From: Paramacrobiotus metropolitanus
Lineage: Eukaryota; Tardigrada; Eutardigrada; Parachela; Macrobiotidae
Length of the DNA: 64,000 bases
NCBI RefSeq assembly: GCF_019649055.1
Contig: NW_026570245.1
Coordinates: forward strand, 620,001-684,000
Direction: 5' to 3'
A program made the position numbers and the translations under genes. The notes below the pieces were generated by a model. It did no database searches. It was given only the letters and a program-made list of their open reading frames with translations, and had not been told where the DNA came from. Every line of letters starts with the position of its first letter. The stretch's first letter is position 1. Shown here one piece after another: positions 1-10,645 of the stretch.

Positions 1-450
1 GTTTTGCTTTTGTAATCGGCTTAGCGTTTGTACATAAGTGCCCGTAAGCGGCATCATACACATGTCAGCCAGTGTATAGTTCCTCCGTCGACGCTGGCTT
101 TTTTAAATTCACTCAGATAATTCGTAATTTTGTTAACCATCGCTCAGTACTGTAAAAGTATTACGAACTAAATAACTCTCGTGTGGACTACTAGACTGGT
201 ACTACTGTTTTTATACCAAGTCAGTCAAACAATTTATCTCGAAATTCTTTTATTCGAACAAAGTCTCTCTTTTTGAAGCAAACATCGTACATTTATGGTG
301 CACCGTACAACTGAAAAATTAATTCAGAGAAGAACTGTGGGTTTAAGAAGCGTACAGAGCGAACAGGAATTACACGTGCCGGCAGGCTAGCGCTGCAGCT
401 AACAACAAATGCATGACCTTTACGAGTACAAAGAAGAATGGATTCAGAAA
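1..450. other. Non-coding flank, downstream of UGT copy 1
   Basis: AT-rich sequence without a supportable gene. It lies 3' of the minus-strand UGT gene and should hold its 3' UTR. I see no repeat or RNA gene in it. Confidence 0.5.
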
Positions 451-1872
451 TTACTGCGCAATGGCATCCACAAAGTCCTGCAACTCGCGGTTAGAACTGC
501 CACCCGGTCCGACAGCCGCTCTGATTTTTTCCTTCCACTTCAGCGCCGCCTTGTGCGTCGCGTCGTTGTCGTACCCGACACGAAGAACAGTTGCCGCAAT
601 CTTGTCACTGGTAATGTTCTTTTTCTCTTCATCATTAGCAGCGTGCTCTGGGCGAATCAGCGATTCTCCTAACCCCAGCTGTTCAATCCACAAGGCATTT
701 TCTAATTGATCTCCAAAAATCGGCCAACCAACTACCGGCTTTCCGCTGAACAAACTCTCAATAGTGCTGTTCCATCCGCAATGGCTGACAAACACCGCTG
801 TGGCTCGGTGGGCCAAAATCAGCTTTTGTGGCGCCCAATGCAAAAATAATCCCGGTGCTTCGGGATCATCGAGATGGGTGTCAATACCGACACGCACATC
901 ACCCGGCAGAATGGATTGTTGATTCTGCCGGATGGAGAAAATGAACGGCTTTTTCAGCGCTTGCAGCGCCTTGGCCACCTCGATGATGCGATTTTCGTTA
1001 GGGACGACCACAGAACCAAACGACACATACACTACCGATTTATCGGCTTGACGATCCAGCCAGCGTGTGACCTTTTGACCCAGTTCCGCGTGGCTGGGGT
1101 TTGTGTCGGCTTTCTCTTCCGGTACAAACGGCCCAACGCAGTAGAAGTCCAAATTTTTCATTCGCGGATCCCGCTTAACCTCATCAATAAACTTTTGCTC
1201 AATCTCTCGGAAAGAATTAACCAGCATTCCGTTAGCAGTAGCCAGAAACTGGTTGATGGACAAACAGAGACCTTTCATGATGTGACTGATCGCCGGCTGC
1301 GGGCCTTCCGATTCCGGTGGAACCACATCAAAGCTCTCCATGTCGACTTCTTCGGACTCCTTCACCGGTGTCCGTTCGGTAATATTGAGCATCGTGCGGA
1401 AAGGTCCAATTGCTGAGCAATTTAGAAAATAATATGGAAGCTTCCGCTCAACACACCCGACTATCGCTCCTGCCACAAAAATATCGGCCACCAACGCGTT
1501 AACCGGCACAGTGATGCCATATTGGTCTTTGGCATCCGCGGGGGGTTGCCCTGCAACTGGTATTCCTTGGACAAGTTTTTGCAGCGCCGGCAAGCCGTGA
1601 TCCTTAAACTTCATAATGGACGTCATTGTGAGAGTGTCGTCCGATTCAAAGTCGGGGATGCCATCTTCAAGTCCGATAAGATCGATTGATTTTTCATCTT
1701 CCGGTGTGATTTCACTCTTTTTTCGAATATGTTCCACAGCAGCTTTGCAGATGACAAAGGTGACTTTGTGATTACGCGCTGTCAGTTTTCGGGCCAATCC
1801 CACCATCGGGATGGTGTGCCCGAATCCCGGGATGGAAATCAACAGAAAATGTTTTGTGGTGTTTTGGGCCAT
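451..1872 (-). CDS. UDP-glycosyltransferase, plant-type, copy 1
   Basis: Intronless 473-residue GT-B fold enzyme expected to move a sugar from a UDP-sugar to a small lipophilic acceptor, as in detoxification or secondary metabolism. Visible marks: an N-terminal acceptor-domain start with the catalytic histidine (PGFGH, His19); a likely partner aspartate in VADIF (Asp130); the inter-domain motif WLDRQ...VVYVSFGS (about 271-287); and a 44-residue PSPG nucleotide-sugar box from Trp346 to Gln389, including HCGWNS and ending in FGDQ. There is no signal peptide and no C-terminal membrane helix, so it looks like a soluble cytosolic enzyme of the plant kind rather than an ER-bound animal UGT. The start is the first ATG of the frame and matches the starts of copies 2 and 3. 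The acceptor cannot be told. Confidence 0.93.
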   Translation of the reverse strand: MAQNTTKHFLLISIPGFGHTIPMVGLARKLTARNHKVTFVICKAAVEHIRKKSEITPEDEKSIDLIGLEDGIPDFESDDTLTMTSIMKFKDHGLPALQKLVQGIPVAGQPPADAKDQYGITVPVNALVADIFVAGAIVGCVERKLPYYFLNCSAIGPFRTMLNITERTPVKESEEVDMESFDVVPPESEGPQPAISHIMKGLCLSINQFLATANGMLVNSFREIEQKFIDEVKRDPRMKNLDFYCVGPFVPEEKADTNPSHAELGQKVTRWLDRQADKSVVYVSFGSVVVPNENRIIEVAKALQALKKPFIFSIRQNQQSILPGDVRVGIDTHLDDPEAPGLFLHWAPQKLILAHRATAVFVSHCGWNSTIESLFSGKPVVGWPIFGDQLENALWIEQLGLGESLIRPEHAANDEEKKNITSDKIAATVLRVGYDNDATHKAALKWKEKIRAAVGPGGSSNRELQDFVDAIAQ

Positions 1873-2871
1873 GGTATATATGCACTCTAGTGCTTATATG
1901 AAATTCAGAAAATGATACCTAGCGCTTATTTGAAGTTCGGAAAATAGTACCGGTGCTGCTAGCGGTCTGACTGCTAACTCTTGAGAAATCACACTGGCAA
2001 GATCTGGAGCAACGTTACTGCTGATATACAAATATAAAGGAGAATTAAAGTCAGAGTTCGGCATCGCCGACACGTGCACTGATAAGATAAGCACTGTAAT
2101 TGTTTGGAAATGCTAATTAATCGAAATAATATGATCGCATGCTGAAATAGATATGGATTACTAACTGGTCGGCGTTAAAACCGCTGCCATATCTTTCTCG
2201 CATTCATTATACTCGCAGTTACAGTAGATCGAATCATGAGCCAATAATCTGTCTAGTGCATTTCTCGATTAGAATTGTTTGAAGTAGGCCCTGGTTCTGC
2301 AGAGTGGGTATCAAATTAATTAATTGGAAAGGGTTTCTACTAATCTGCTATGTGTACAAGCACAATACGAGTACTGTAGCCGGGCAATTATTTTAATAGT
2401 TTTGTACACAGGAAAGTATTATACTCGTACGTGTAATACGTATTCTGTATAAGGTGTTTCTGTTCTGTATTCTGTTGTTCCAGAATCGTTTACAGTAGCG
2501 GACATTTCGCCAGCGGTACCGTAAAGTTTGTAGAAGAAAGTATAGTTACACAATTCATAAAAGTTGAAGTTCAGTCTTACGTATACGACATTGATGATGG
2601 GCGATGAATGTTAATTAGCAATCCTCTGTAAAGTAGTTTCACAACTTTTTTTAACTAATCGTACTTCATGAACTTCGCGCAACGTACGGTTATATTAATT
2701 ATGTACTGACAGATCGTTAACATCGAGAATTAAGTAACAGCAACGCGATGCAAACATAGAAAGAAGGAATTAGTATTGTAAATGCACTTGTCGGCATAAC
2801 TAGCCACTATAAGCCACAACACAAAACTAACATCGCCGAAAATAAGTTTAGCAAGAGTTGACACAGACTTA
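1873..2871. other. Intergenic region between UGT copies 1 and 2
   Basis: Holds the promoter of copy 1 on its left and the 3' flank of copy 2 on its right. Most of it (about 1870-2650) has a diverged second copy at 26.26-26.88 kb. The right part resembles 6290-6740, the 3' flank of copy 3. No other gene is seen. Confidence 0.6.
2071..2091. promoter_or_regulatory. E-box and double GATA site upstream of UGT copy 1
   Basis: About 200 bp upstream of the copy 1 start there is CACGTG followed by TGATAAGATAAG, which holds two overlapping WGATAR sites. The same block is kept in the duplicated promoter at 26.40 kb although much of the sequence around it has drifted. GATA factors drive gut detoxification genes in nematodes and insects; a similar role here is inference. 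Confidence 0.4.
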
Positions 2872-4284
2872 TTACACCACGGCATCAATAAAGTCTTGCA
2901 GTTCACGGTTAGAACTTCCACCCGGTGCGACGGCCTCTCGAATCTTGTCCTTCCATTTCTGCGCCGACTTCCGTGCCACATCACTCTCATATCCAACGCG
3001 CCGGACAGCTGCGGCAATTTTATCGCTGGTGATGTTCTTTTTCTCTTCATCATTATCAGCGTGCTCGCGGCGAAGCAATGACTCTCCCAAACCTATCTCT
3101 TCAATCCACAATGCATTCTCCAGTTGATCCCCGAAAATCGGCCAACCGACAATAGGCTTGCCGTAGAACATGCTCTCAATAACGCCGTTCCATCCGCAGT
3201 GGCTGACGAAAACCGCTGTCGCTCGATGGGCCAAAATTAGCTTTTGCGGGGCCCAATGCAAAAACAGTCCTGGTGCTTCCGGATTATCCAAGTGTGTATC
3301 GATGCCGACGCGTACATCACCCGGCAGAATGGATTGCTGATGCTGGCGGATCGAGAAGATGAATGGTTTTTTCAGCGCCTGCAGAGCCTTAGCAATCTCC
3401 ACGATACGGCTCTCGTTGGGAACGACCACAGAGCCAAACGACACATACACCACGGAGTTGTCAGCTTGACGGTCCAACCAACGTGTGACCTTTTGTCCGA
3501 GTTCGGCGTGGCTGGGATTTTTATCGTGGTTCTCTTCCGGCATAAACGGTCCAACGCAGTAATAGTCCATGTTGCTCATACGCAAATCCTGTTTGATTTC
3601 GTCGATAAAATGCTGTTCAATTTCCCGGAACGAATTGGTAAGCATCCCGTTACCGGTGGACAAGAACGGGTTAATGCCTAAACACATCCCCTTCATAATT
3701 TGACCGATGGCTGGTTGTGGGCCTTCCGACTCGGGACGGATAAAATCAAAACTTTCCAAGTCGTTCTTTTCGATTACCGGTGTGCGCTCGGTGATATACA
3801 GAATAGTGCGGAACGGTCCAATGGATGAGCAGTTTAGAAAATAGTAGGGCAGTTTACGTTCCAGACACCCGACTACACTGGCAGCAATAAAAATATCCGC
3901 TACCAACGCATTAACTGGCACGGTAATACCGTAGCGTTCTACACCATCTGCGGGCGGCTGTCCAGCGACAGGAAGACCTTTAATCAGTTTTTGCATTGCC
4001 CGGACGCCGTGGTCTTTGAATCCTACAAAAGACATGTAGCAGACGATATCCTCTGATTCATTTTCCGCGATGCCGTCTTCCAGTCCGACAACGTGGATGG
4101 ATTTCTCATCTTCCGGTGTAATCTCTTGTTTCTTGCGAATGTGCTCCACGGCAGCTTTGCAGATGACGAAGGTGACTTTGTGTTGGCGAGATGCCAGCTT
4201 CCTCGCCAATCCTACCATGGGGATGGTGTGTCCGTAACCCGGGACAGAGACAAGGAGAAAATGTTTTATCTCCTTTTGGGCCAT
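2872..4284 (-). CDS. UDP-glycosyltransferase, plant-type, copy 2
   Basis: Intronless 470-residue UGT of the same family as copy 1. It has the catalytic histidine in PGYGH, VADIF with the likely partner aspartate, WLDRQ...VVYVSFGS and a full PSPG box that starts HWAPQ and ends FGDQ. It differs from copies 1 and 3 in the box, with HCGWNGVIESMFYGKP in place of HCGWNSTIESLF, so the sugar or acceptor preference may differ. The C-terminal half is nearly identical in sequence to copy 3, which suggests recent duplication or gene conversion. No signal peptide or membrane segment. The ATG aligns with those of the other copies. Confidence 0.93.
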   Translation of the reverse strand: MAQKEIKHFLLVSVPGYGHTIPMVGLARKLASRQHKVTFVICKAAVEHIRKKQEITPEDEKSIHVVGLEDGIAENESEDIVCYMSFVGFKDHGVRAMQKLIKGLPVAGQPPADGVERYGITVPVNALVADIFIAASVVGCLERKLPYYFLNCSSIGPFRTILYITERTPVIEKNDLESFDFIRPESEGPQPAIGQIMKGMCLGINPFLSTGNGMLTNSFREIEQHFIDEIKQDLRMSNMDYYCVGPFMPEENHDKNPSHAELGQKVTRWLDRQADNSVVYVSFGSVVVPNESRIVEIAKALQALKKPFIFSIRQHQQSILPGDVRVGIDTHLDNPEAPGLFLHWAPQKLILAHRATAVFVSHCGWNGVIESMFYGKPIVGWPIFGDQLENALWIEEIGLGESLLRREHADNDEEKKNITSDKIAAAVRRVGYESDVARKSAQKWKDKIREAVAPGGSSNRELQDFIDAVV

Positions 4285-5348
4285 TGTAAATTGGTGATAC
4301 TACTAAAAACAAGTTATTGCTCTGGCTTCGTTGAGAATTCTTAAGTTTAATAAATTTATAATCGTCAGCAGGAATCAAACCGGCAAAGCCTGGATAAATA
4401 AATGTACCATCGAAAGAAAACGTAAACGTGATCAGCAATCAACCAGAGAAGTCGCTACAAATCCCACGATAAAGGCGCCTGTGTAATGATAAAACACGGC
4501 ATCCAGTTCGTAACTGATGGTGTGTCCAAAGATATGTAAAACTACATAGAGTACTCTAGGTATCCAACACGCAAAATCCACATCAAAATGTAATACAATC
4601 CACTGCAAATACGCGAGCCACGGCGAGCGTGTACTCATACTTTGTACCGCGCGAATACTGGAACAAGATTTGAATTCGTTTCACAAAAGCGGCCAAACCA
4701 GGTAACATTTTGGTTTCTTGTTTGCTTTACATATATACGAGGACGATGGGATTAATTTGCAATACCCAGCAGTTTGAAAAAAATGCATTCAACGCATTGC
4801 TGTCAACTATTCTACAGAACAGGTTTTACTGCTCGTAGCAATAGTTCAGTTGTCGGGTCACAAAACGGCATAGACAGCATGGCACTTATCAGACTGATCG
4901 TGAGTTGTCGGAATTAGCGTAGAAATGTAGAAACATTTCGCTCAGATTAAAATATAACGTACCATGACAGTTAATATTATTACCTTGCATTATAGTGTAC
5001 AGATGGACACAATAAAAAGAATGATATTACAGTAATGTTTATATATGTAATTGTTATTTGGCTACCGCCAAAATTACGGATTCATTTGACACGAGTTAGA
5101 GCCATACATTATAATTTCTGACGCAACCAGGTCCGAAAAGGTGTACGAATAAACTGTTGATTGCTTAATACATGAAGCCAGAAGCCGTAATAAAATAGTT
5201 ATCGATTGCGAAAATTGTGAAATTTTGCAATACTGGTGAAATATAATAAAATTACAATTAAATAAAGTATAGTTTTTGTTAAAGGCCTTTGTCTGGATAC
5301 TGGTTTCTTAGACAAACCAGATACTGGATACTGGATACTGGATACTGG
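4285..5348. other. Intergenic region, 5' of UGT copy 2
   Basis: Upstream region of copy 2. It corresponds to the upstream region of copy 3 at 8.16-9.42 kb, with indels. At about 5296-5348 there is a GGATACT short tandem repeat and a small hairpin, just where the broken UGT fragment begins. No further gene is seen. Confidence 0.5.
5319..5348. repeat. GGATACT short tandem repeat
   Basis: Four head-to-tail units of GGATACT abut the left end of the UGT pseudogene fragment, so they probably mark the rearrangement breakpoint. Confidence 0.7.
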
Positions 5349-6052
5349 TGTGCCAAAATCAGCTTTTGTGGCGCCCAGTGCAAAAATAATCCCGGTGCTG
5401 CGGGGTCATCGAGATGGGTGTCAATACCGACGCGCACATCACCCGGCAGAATAGATTGTTAATTCTGCCGGATGGAGAAAATGAACGGCTTTTTCAGCGT
5501 TTGCAGCGCCTTGGCCACCTCGATGATGCGATTTTCGTTAGGGACGACCACAGAACCAAACGACACATACACTACCGATTTATCGGCTTGACGATCCAAC
5601 CAGCGTGTGACCTTCTGACCCAGTTCCGCGTGGCTGGGGTTTGTGTCGGCTTTCTCTTCCGGTACAAACGGCCCAACGCAGTATAAATCCAAATTCTTCA
5701 TTCGCGGATCCCGCTTAACCTCATCAATAAACTTCTGCTCAATCCCTCGGAAAGAATTAACCAGCATTCCGTTAGCAGTGGCGAGAAATTGGTTGATGGA
5801 CAAACAGAGACCTTTCATGATGTGACTGATCGCCGGTTGCGGGCCTTCCGATTCCGGTCGTACAACATCAAAGCTCTGCATGTCGACTTCTTCGGACTGC
5901 TTCACCGGTGTCCGCTTGGTAATATTGAGCATCGTGCGGAAAGGTCCAATATAGGTGAGCAGTTTAGGGCCAAAGGTCACGGAATTTGAAGGGCATCGTG
6001 CGGAAAGGTCCAATAGCTATTAATAGCTGAGCAATTTAGGGCCAGGCCAGCT
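5349..6052 (-). pseudogene. UGT pseudogene, internal fragment
   Basis: Minus-strand sequence close to copy 1, covering about residues 155-355 of 473. The N-terminal acceptor domain and most of the PSPG box are missing. A CAA codon has become TAA just before the ILPGD motif, closing the frame at 5459. Near 5945-6052 the copy is scrambled: the short stretch around CATCGTGCGGAAAGGTCC occurs twice with small insertions. It cannot make a working enzyme. Confidence 0.9.
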
Positions 6053-6216
6053 CACGCTCACAGACTGTATACGAGGTTTGCGGTTTGGATGACTTCAAAG
6101 ACAATCTGGGCTTGACTGTTGAAACTGTTCAGCTACTTAACTCCGTCGGATATACAACTATCGCAAAGCTTCTGAGACATACTTTCATACGAACTAATTA
6201 AAGAAATCTAACTAGA

Positions 6217-6291
6217 CCTTTTCGCACGATGCTCAGTATTGCCGAGCGGACTCCGGTGAAGGAGCTCGAAGAAGCCGACATGGAGAGCTTC
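6217..6291 (+). pseudogene. Inverted 25-codon UGT scrap
   Basis: On the plus strand, opposite to every other UGT here, 25 codons read PFRTMLSIAERTPVKELEEA and then DMESF. This matches residues 157-181 of copy 1 (PFRTMLNITERTPVKE). It is a relic of an inversion or of template switching next to the pseudogene fragment. It has no start, no stop and no flanking UGT sequence. Confidence 0.8.
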
Positions 6292-6745
6292 ATAATATGT
6301 TCTCTGTTTAAGGTGTGCTGTTCTGTGTATATTCTGTGTTGCTTCTTGAATTATGTATAATAGACATTTTACTATCGGTACCGTAAAGTTTGTAGAACCG
6401 TACAAATTGCATAAACGTTAAAGCCCACTGAGCAAACGTATACGGCAATGACATGCGATGACTATTAATATTAGTACTCCTATATAAACTAAAGTAGTTT
6501 GAAAATTTTTTTTAAATTAATCGAACCTAATGCATTTCACGCAACGTACTTTTGTATCAACTACAGTATGTAGTGACAGCTCGATAACATCGAGAATAAA
6601 GCAACAGAGAAGCTACGCAAAACATAGAATTAAAGGAGGAAACGTTACAAATGCACTTATTAATTGTCAGCAAAATAGCCAATATAAGCCACAACCCACA
6701 ATGTCATATCGCTTCGATAATTTAGCCCGAGTTGACACAGACTTA
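6292..6745. other. 3' flank of UGT copy 3
   Basis: Non-coding. It resembles 2450-2871 (3' flank of copy 2), including the shared stretch GGTACCGTAAAGTTTGTAGA, so the duplicated block includes downstream DNA. Confidence 0.6.
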
Positions 6746-8158
6746 TTACACCACGGCATCAATAAAGTCTTGCAGTTCACGGTTAGAACTTCCACCCGGT
6801 GCGACGGCCTCTCGAATCTTGTCCTTCCATTTCAGCGCCGACTTCCGTGCCACATCACTCTCATATCCAACGCGTCGAACAGCTGCGGCAATTTTATCGC
6901 TGGTGATGTTCTTTTTCTCTTCATCATTATCGGCGTGCTCGCGGCGAAGCAATGACTCTCCCAAACCCATCTCTTCAATCCACAAGGAATTCTCCAGTTG
7001 ATCCCCAAAAATCGGCCAACCCACAATCGGCTTGCCGTTGAACAAACTCTCAATAGTACTATTCCATCCGCAATGGCTGACAAAAACCGCTGTGGCTCGG
7101 TGGGCCAGAATCAGTTTCTGAGGCGCCCAGTGCAGAAACAGTCCTGGTGCTTCCGGATTATCCAAGTGTGTATCGATGCCGACGCGTACATCACCCGGCA
7201 GAATGGATTGCTGATGCTGGCGGATCGAGAAGATGAATGGTTTTTTCAGCGCCTGCAGAGCCTTAGCAATCTCCACGATACGGCTCTCGTTGGGAACGAC
7301 CACAGAGCCAAACGACACATACACCACGGAATTATCAGCTTGACGGTCCAGCCAACGTGTGACCTTTTGCCCGAGTTCGGCGTGACTGGGATTTTTATCG
7401 TCCTTCTCTTCCGGCATAAACGGTCCAACGCAGTAATAGTCCATGTTGCTCATACGGGAATCCTGCTTGATCTCGTCGATAAAACGCTGTTCAATTTCCC
7501 GGAAAGAATTGATGAGGATTCCGTTGCCGGTAGACAAGAATTGGTTCATGGCTAAACACATCCCCTTCATCATTTGACCAATGGCCGGTTGCGGGCCTTC
7601 CGACTCAGGGCGGATAGTCTCGAAACTTTCCAAGTCGTTCTTCTCGGTTACCGGTGTGCGCTCGGTGACGTACAGCATACTGCGGAACGGTCCGATGGCC
7701 GAACAGTTTAGAAAATAGTAGGGCAGTTTGCGCTCCACACATCCGACTAAACTGGCTGCAATGAAAATATCCGCTATCAATGCATTAACCGGCACTTCGA
7801 TACCATAGCGTTCTTCAGCATCCGTGGGGGGCTGTCCAGCGACAGGGAGGCCTTTGATGAGTTTCTGCATTGCCGGGACGCCGTGGTCTTTAAACCCTAA
7901 AAAGGATGTGTAGCAGACGATATCCTCCGATTCATTCTCCGCGATGCCGTCTTCCAGTCCGACAACGTGGATGGATTTCTCATCTTCCGGTGTAATCTCT
8001 TGTTTCTTGCGAATGTGCTCCACGGCAGCTTTGCAGATGACGAAGGTGACTTTGTGTTGGCGAGATGCCAGCTTCCTCGCCAATCCTACCATGGGGATGG
8101 TGTGTCCGTAACCCGGGACAGAGACGAGGAGAAAATGTTTTTGCTCCTTTTGTGCCAT
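6746..8158 (-). CDS. UDP-glycosyltransferase, plant-type, copy 3
   Basis: Intronless 470-residue UGT, closest to copy 2. It shows the N-terminal catalytic histidine in PGYGH, the likely partner aspartate in IADIF, WLDRQ...VVYVSFGS and an intact PSPG box with HCGWNSTIESLFNGKP and FGDQ. No signal peptide or membrane helix. The distance to copy 2 is 3,874 bp start to start, with matching flanks on both sides, so the two arose by tandem duplication of a gene-sized block. All key residues are kept, and it is probably functional. Confidence 0.93.
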   Translation of the reverse strand: MAQKEQKHFLLVSVPGYGHTIPMVGLARKLASRQHKVTFVICKAAVEHIRKKQEITPEDEKSIHVVGLEDGIAENESEDIVCYTSFLGFKDHGVPAMQKLIKGLPVAGQPPTDAEERYGIEVPVNALIADIFIAASLVGCVERKLPYYFLNCSAIGPFRSMLYVTERTPVTEKNDLESFETIRPESEGPQPAIGQMMKGMCLAMNQFLSTGNGILINSFREIEQRFIDEIKQDSRMSNMDYYCVGPFMPEEKDDKNPSHAELGQKVTRWLDRQADNSVVYVSFGSVVVPNESRIVEIAKALQALKKPFIFSIRQHQQSILPGDVRVGIDTHLDNPEAPGLFLHWAPQKLILAHRATAVFVSHCGWNSTIESLFNGKPIVGWPIFGDQLENSLWIEEMGLGESLLRREHADNDEEKKNITSDKIAAAVRRVGYESDVARKSALKWKDKIREAVAPGGSSNRELQDFIDAVV

Positions 8159-8806
8159 GGTGAATTGGTAACACTAGTAAGGAACAAGAAAACAGTGGAA
8201 GCTTGCTCGGTAATGTAATTCGCTGACGTTCTTACGAATTCTTCAGCGTAATAAATTTTTTACCGTCTGGAGGAATCAAACCGGCAAAACGTGGAAGAAT
8301 AAATATACCGTCGAAAGAACACTTAAACGTTCTCACCAATAATCAGAGAAACTGTTACAAACTGTGAGATAAAGCGCCTGTGTAATGATAAGATACCTAC
8401 CCTAGTGCAACTGCAATATGCACTCTAGATCTCCAAATATATCGTACGTATTTGACACTGGTTTAGCGCTTACCATTAATTAATTGCGTGCAGATTGTGG
8501 CATGCCGCATGACGGTTATCTTTCCGTGTTTCTTGGAATGATTAAATTAGCGAAGTCATGATTGTCTGATACTTTTACCGAATTACAGATATCAGAGAAT
8601 TCCACGTAACTGGATCCAAAGATATGTAGAGCTATAATATAGATACCCAACATGCAAAATCCACATCATGATGCAATGCGATGCACGGTGTACTCGTACT
8701 TTGTACCGCGCAAATACTAGAACAGGTTTTGAATCGCTACTACAAAAGCGGCTAAGCCAAACTGCATTTTAGTTTTTTGTTCTCTTTATATTATAGGAGG
8801 ACGATG

Positions 8807-8848
8807 GGAAACTGCAATTCGGAGCAGCTGCTCCGAATTGCAGTTTCC
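8807..8848. repeat. 42-bp perfect palindrome
   Basis: Twenty-one bases starting GGAAACTGCAATTCGGAGC are followed with no spacer by their exact reverse complement. It can form a cruciform. It starts a cluster with a TTCCGAA tandem repeat and a second palindrome. Confidence 0.9.
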
Positions 8849-8893
8849 GAATTCCGAATTCAGTTTCCGAATTCCGAATTCCGAATTCCGAAT
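8845..8893. repeat. TTCCGAA/CCGAATT short tandem repeat
   Basis: Roughly six near-perfect units of the heptamer lie between two perfect palindromes. Confidence 0.8.
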
Positions 8894-8897
8894 TTTA

Positions 8898-8927
8898 GTT
8901 TTTTTCAGACTGCAGTCTGAAAAAAAC
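8898..8927. repeat. 30-bp perfect palindrome
   Basis: The sequence GTTTTTTTCAGACTG is followed directly by its exact reverse complement. Together with the 42-bp palindrome 49 bp away, it makes an unusual hairpin cluster. Confidence 0.9.
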
Positions 8928-9775
8928 AAATATAGTATATTAATTCACATTCAACATAATTCTAACAACTATGCAGAACAGGTTGTAAACTTTACCGGCT
9001 TGCAGCTGCTGCAGTCATAAAACAACTGCATGGAATCGGACTATTTAGTGTAAAAATGTTCAGATTCAAATATAGATATCTTACTAGCTCTACACCGTAG
9101 ATACGCCACACTATATATACACCAGATATCCGTTATTAAGTGTACATATTATGCTGACAAGTGACGATAATATTTCTTAAAAGAACACCATTGACTTTTG
9201 TATGATAATGATTAGTTTGGTTACCGGCGTACCGCCATAATTTTATTACGTACGGCCGGGTTGATTTATTAATACAAATCCAGACCATTATGGCGTATTG
9301 TACGCTGGTTGGAAGAAATGTGTGAGTAAACTGTCGCTTGTTTACATGAAGCCGCAATAATTAGTACAGTAAAATAATTATCGGTTGACGATTTTGAAAA
9401 TTGTGAAATTTGCATTACTGGAAAGGAGACGCTTTCAAGACACTGGACAGTGGACGGCACTGATGAATACACAGCCAGCCACTTATGAGTAAATTGTATG
9501 AGTGCTTATGAGTAAATTGTTAAAGCAGACATGCCACCACCGGGCAGCATCTACAACGACCGTTTAACTACTCCAGGGTTGTTCTCACCCATATCGCACG
9601 TTTGGATTAATATCGATAGCGATAACGGATTAAAAATTTTAATATGACAATTTTATTCGCTAATAACTACCGAGTAGTTAGTATGTTACTGACTTACTGT
9701 AGTTTCTTCCTTGAAAGCTAAATTTTGCCCAAAAACACCATCAGCGCACCATAAATTTTCCCATTGTTTGAAAGT

Positions 9776-10645
9776 ATGGCAAGTGCAGATCAGACTGCAC
9801 CACCTCTTGATCTGGACGATCTGCTGCAGCAGACCTTGGCTGACTTCGACAAACCCGATCTCCTTCCCAGTGAAAAATCTCTCAACAATCCGTCCGCTCC
9901 TGGTGCCTCCCATCCCACGCCATCTGCAAAATCTCCCCACCCCCCTACTGCGCATCCACCCCCACTAGCCGATGACGATGAGAAGTTTTTCCGTGAAACC
10001 TCCCAGGAGATCAACGAGATCCTCACCTCCATCGACCAGGAAGATCCCGCGCTAGCTCAACAACTCCGCACCCTCACCGAGTTCGCCAACAGCGTCCACA
10101 ATCCCGACGAGCAGACCGCCATGTACAATTTCACCCAATTTGCGTCGCTCTTCAAGGAAACCCTGCAGACCATCAGCACCCACACGGGACTGCAGTCGGA
10201 CGAACTGGTGGATGACGATCTGACGGATATCATGGAGAATCTGGATAAATTAGCCATTGGTGAGGAGAGCGGTGCGGGTGCGACAGAGGGGATTCCCGAT
10301 GTGGTGCAGTCGATGCTGTCGAAATCTGTGATGCTCAGTTCGTTGCAAAAGTGTCATGAGGAGTATGCGCCGTGGATTGCGGAGAAACGCGGGACACTGG
10401 CGCCGAAGGAGCTGGAAGGGTGTGAAGCGCAGTTGGCGCAAGTGGGCGCCTTGATTGCCGAGTATGAAAAAGCCGAGGAGCCGTGTTATGCGCGCATTGT
10501 GGAGATGATGGCGCGGTTGCAGGAGTTGGGGGAATTTCCGGAGGAACTGATGGCGAAAGTTAATACTAAAGCGTTTGTCGGGGGAACGGAGGGGAAACGG
10601 GATGAGCGGCCGGAACTGGATGTTCCGGACTGCAGGACGTCGTAA
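9776..10645 (+). CDS. PEX19: Peroxisomal biogenesis factor 19
   Basis: Intronless 289-residue PEX19 homologue: the cytosolic chaperone and import receptor that binds newly made peroxisomal membrane proteins and docks on PEX3. The N-terminus has the PEX3-binding signature LDDLLQQTLADFDKP (about 12-26). A disordered Pro/Ser-rich linker follows, then helical segments with EINEILTSI and the conserved core IPDVVQSMLSKSVMLSSLQK and EEYAPWI. It ends in the four-residue CaaX-like box CRTS, matching the farnesylation site of the family, although Arg at the second position is not typical. I chose the ATG at 9776; an upstream in-frame TTG is unlikely to be used. The length is close to the 299 residues of human PEX19. 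A polyadenylation-like AATAAA lies near 10901. Confidence 0.95.
   Translation: MASADQTAPPLDLDDLLQQTLADFDKPDLLPSEKSLNNPSAPGASHPTPSAKSPHPPTAHPPPLADDDEKFFRETSQEINEILTSIDQEDPALAQQLRTLTEFANSVHNPDEQTAMYNFTQFASLFKETLQTISTHTGLQSDELVDDDLTDIMENLDKLAIGEESGAGATEGIPDVVQSMLSKSVMLSSLQKCHEEYAPWIAEKRGTLAPKELEGCEAQLAQVGALIAEYEKAEEPCYARIVEMMARLQELGEFPEELMAKVNTKAFVGGTEGKRDERPELDVPDCRTS

Larger units (their letters stand above)
8159..9775. other. Intergenic region between UGT copy 3 and PEX19
   Basis: The left part is the diverged duplicate of the copy 2 upstream region. It contains the palindrome cluster at 8.81-8.93 kb and a 16-bp direct repeat (CTTATGAGTAAATTGT) near 9.48-9.52 kb. No gene is seen. The right end holds the promoter and 5' UTR of PEX19. 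Confidence 0.5.

Noticed and set aside
9764-9776. Upstream TTG start for PEX19
   Set aside because: Non-ATG start four codons before a good ATG; homologues begin near the ATG.
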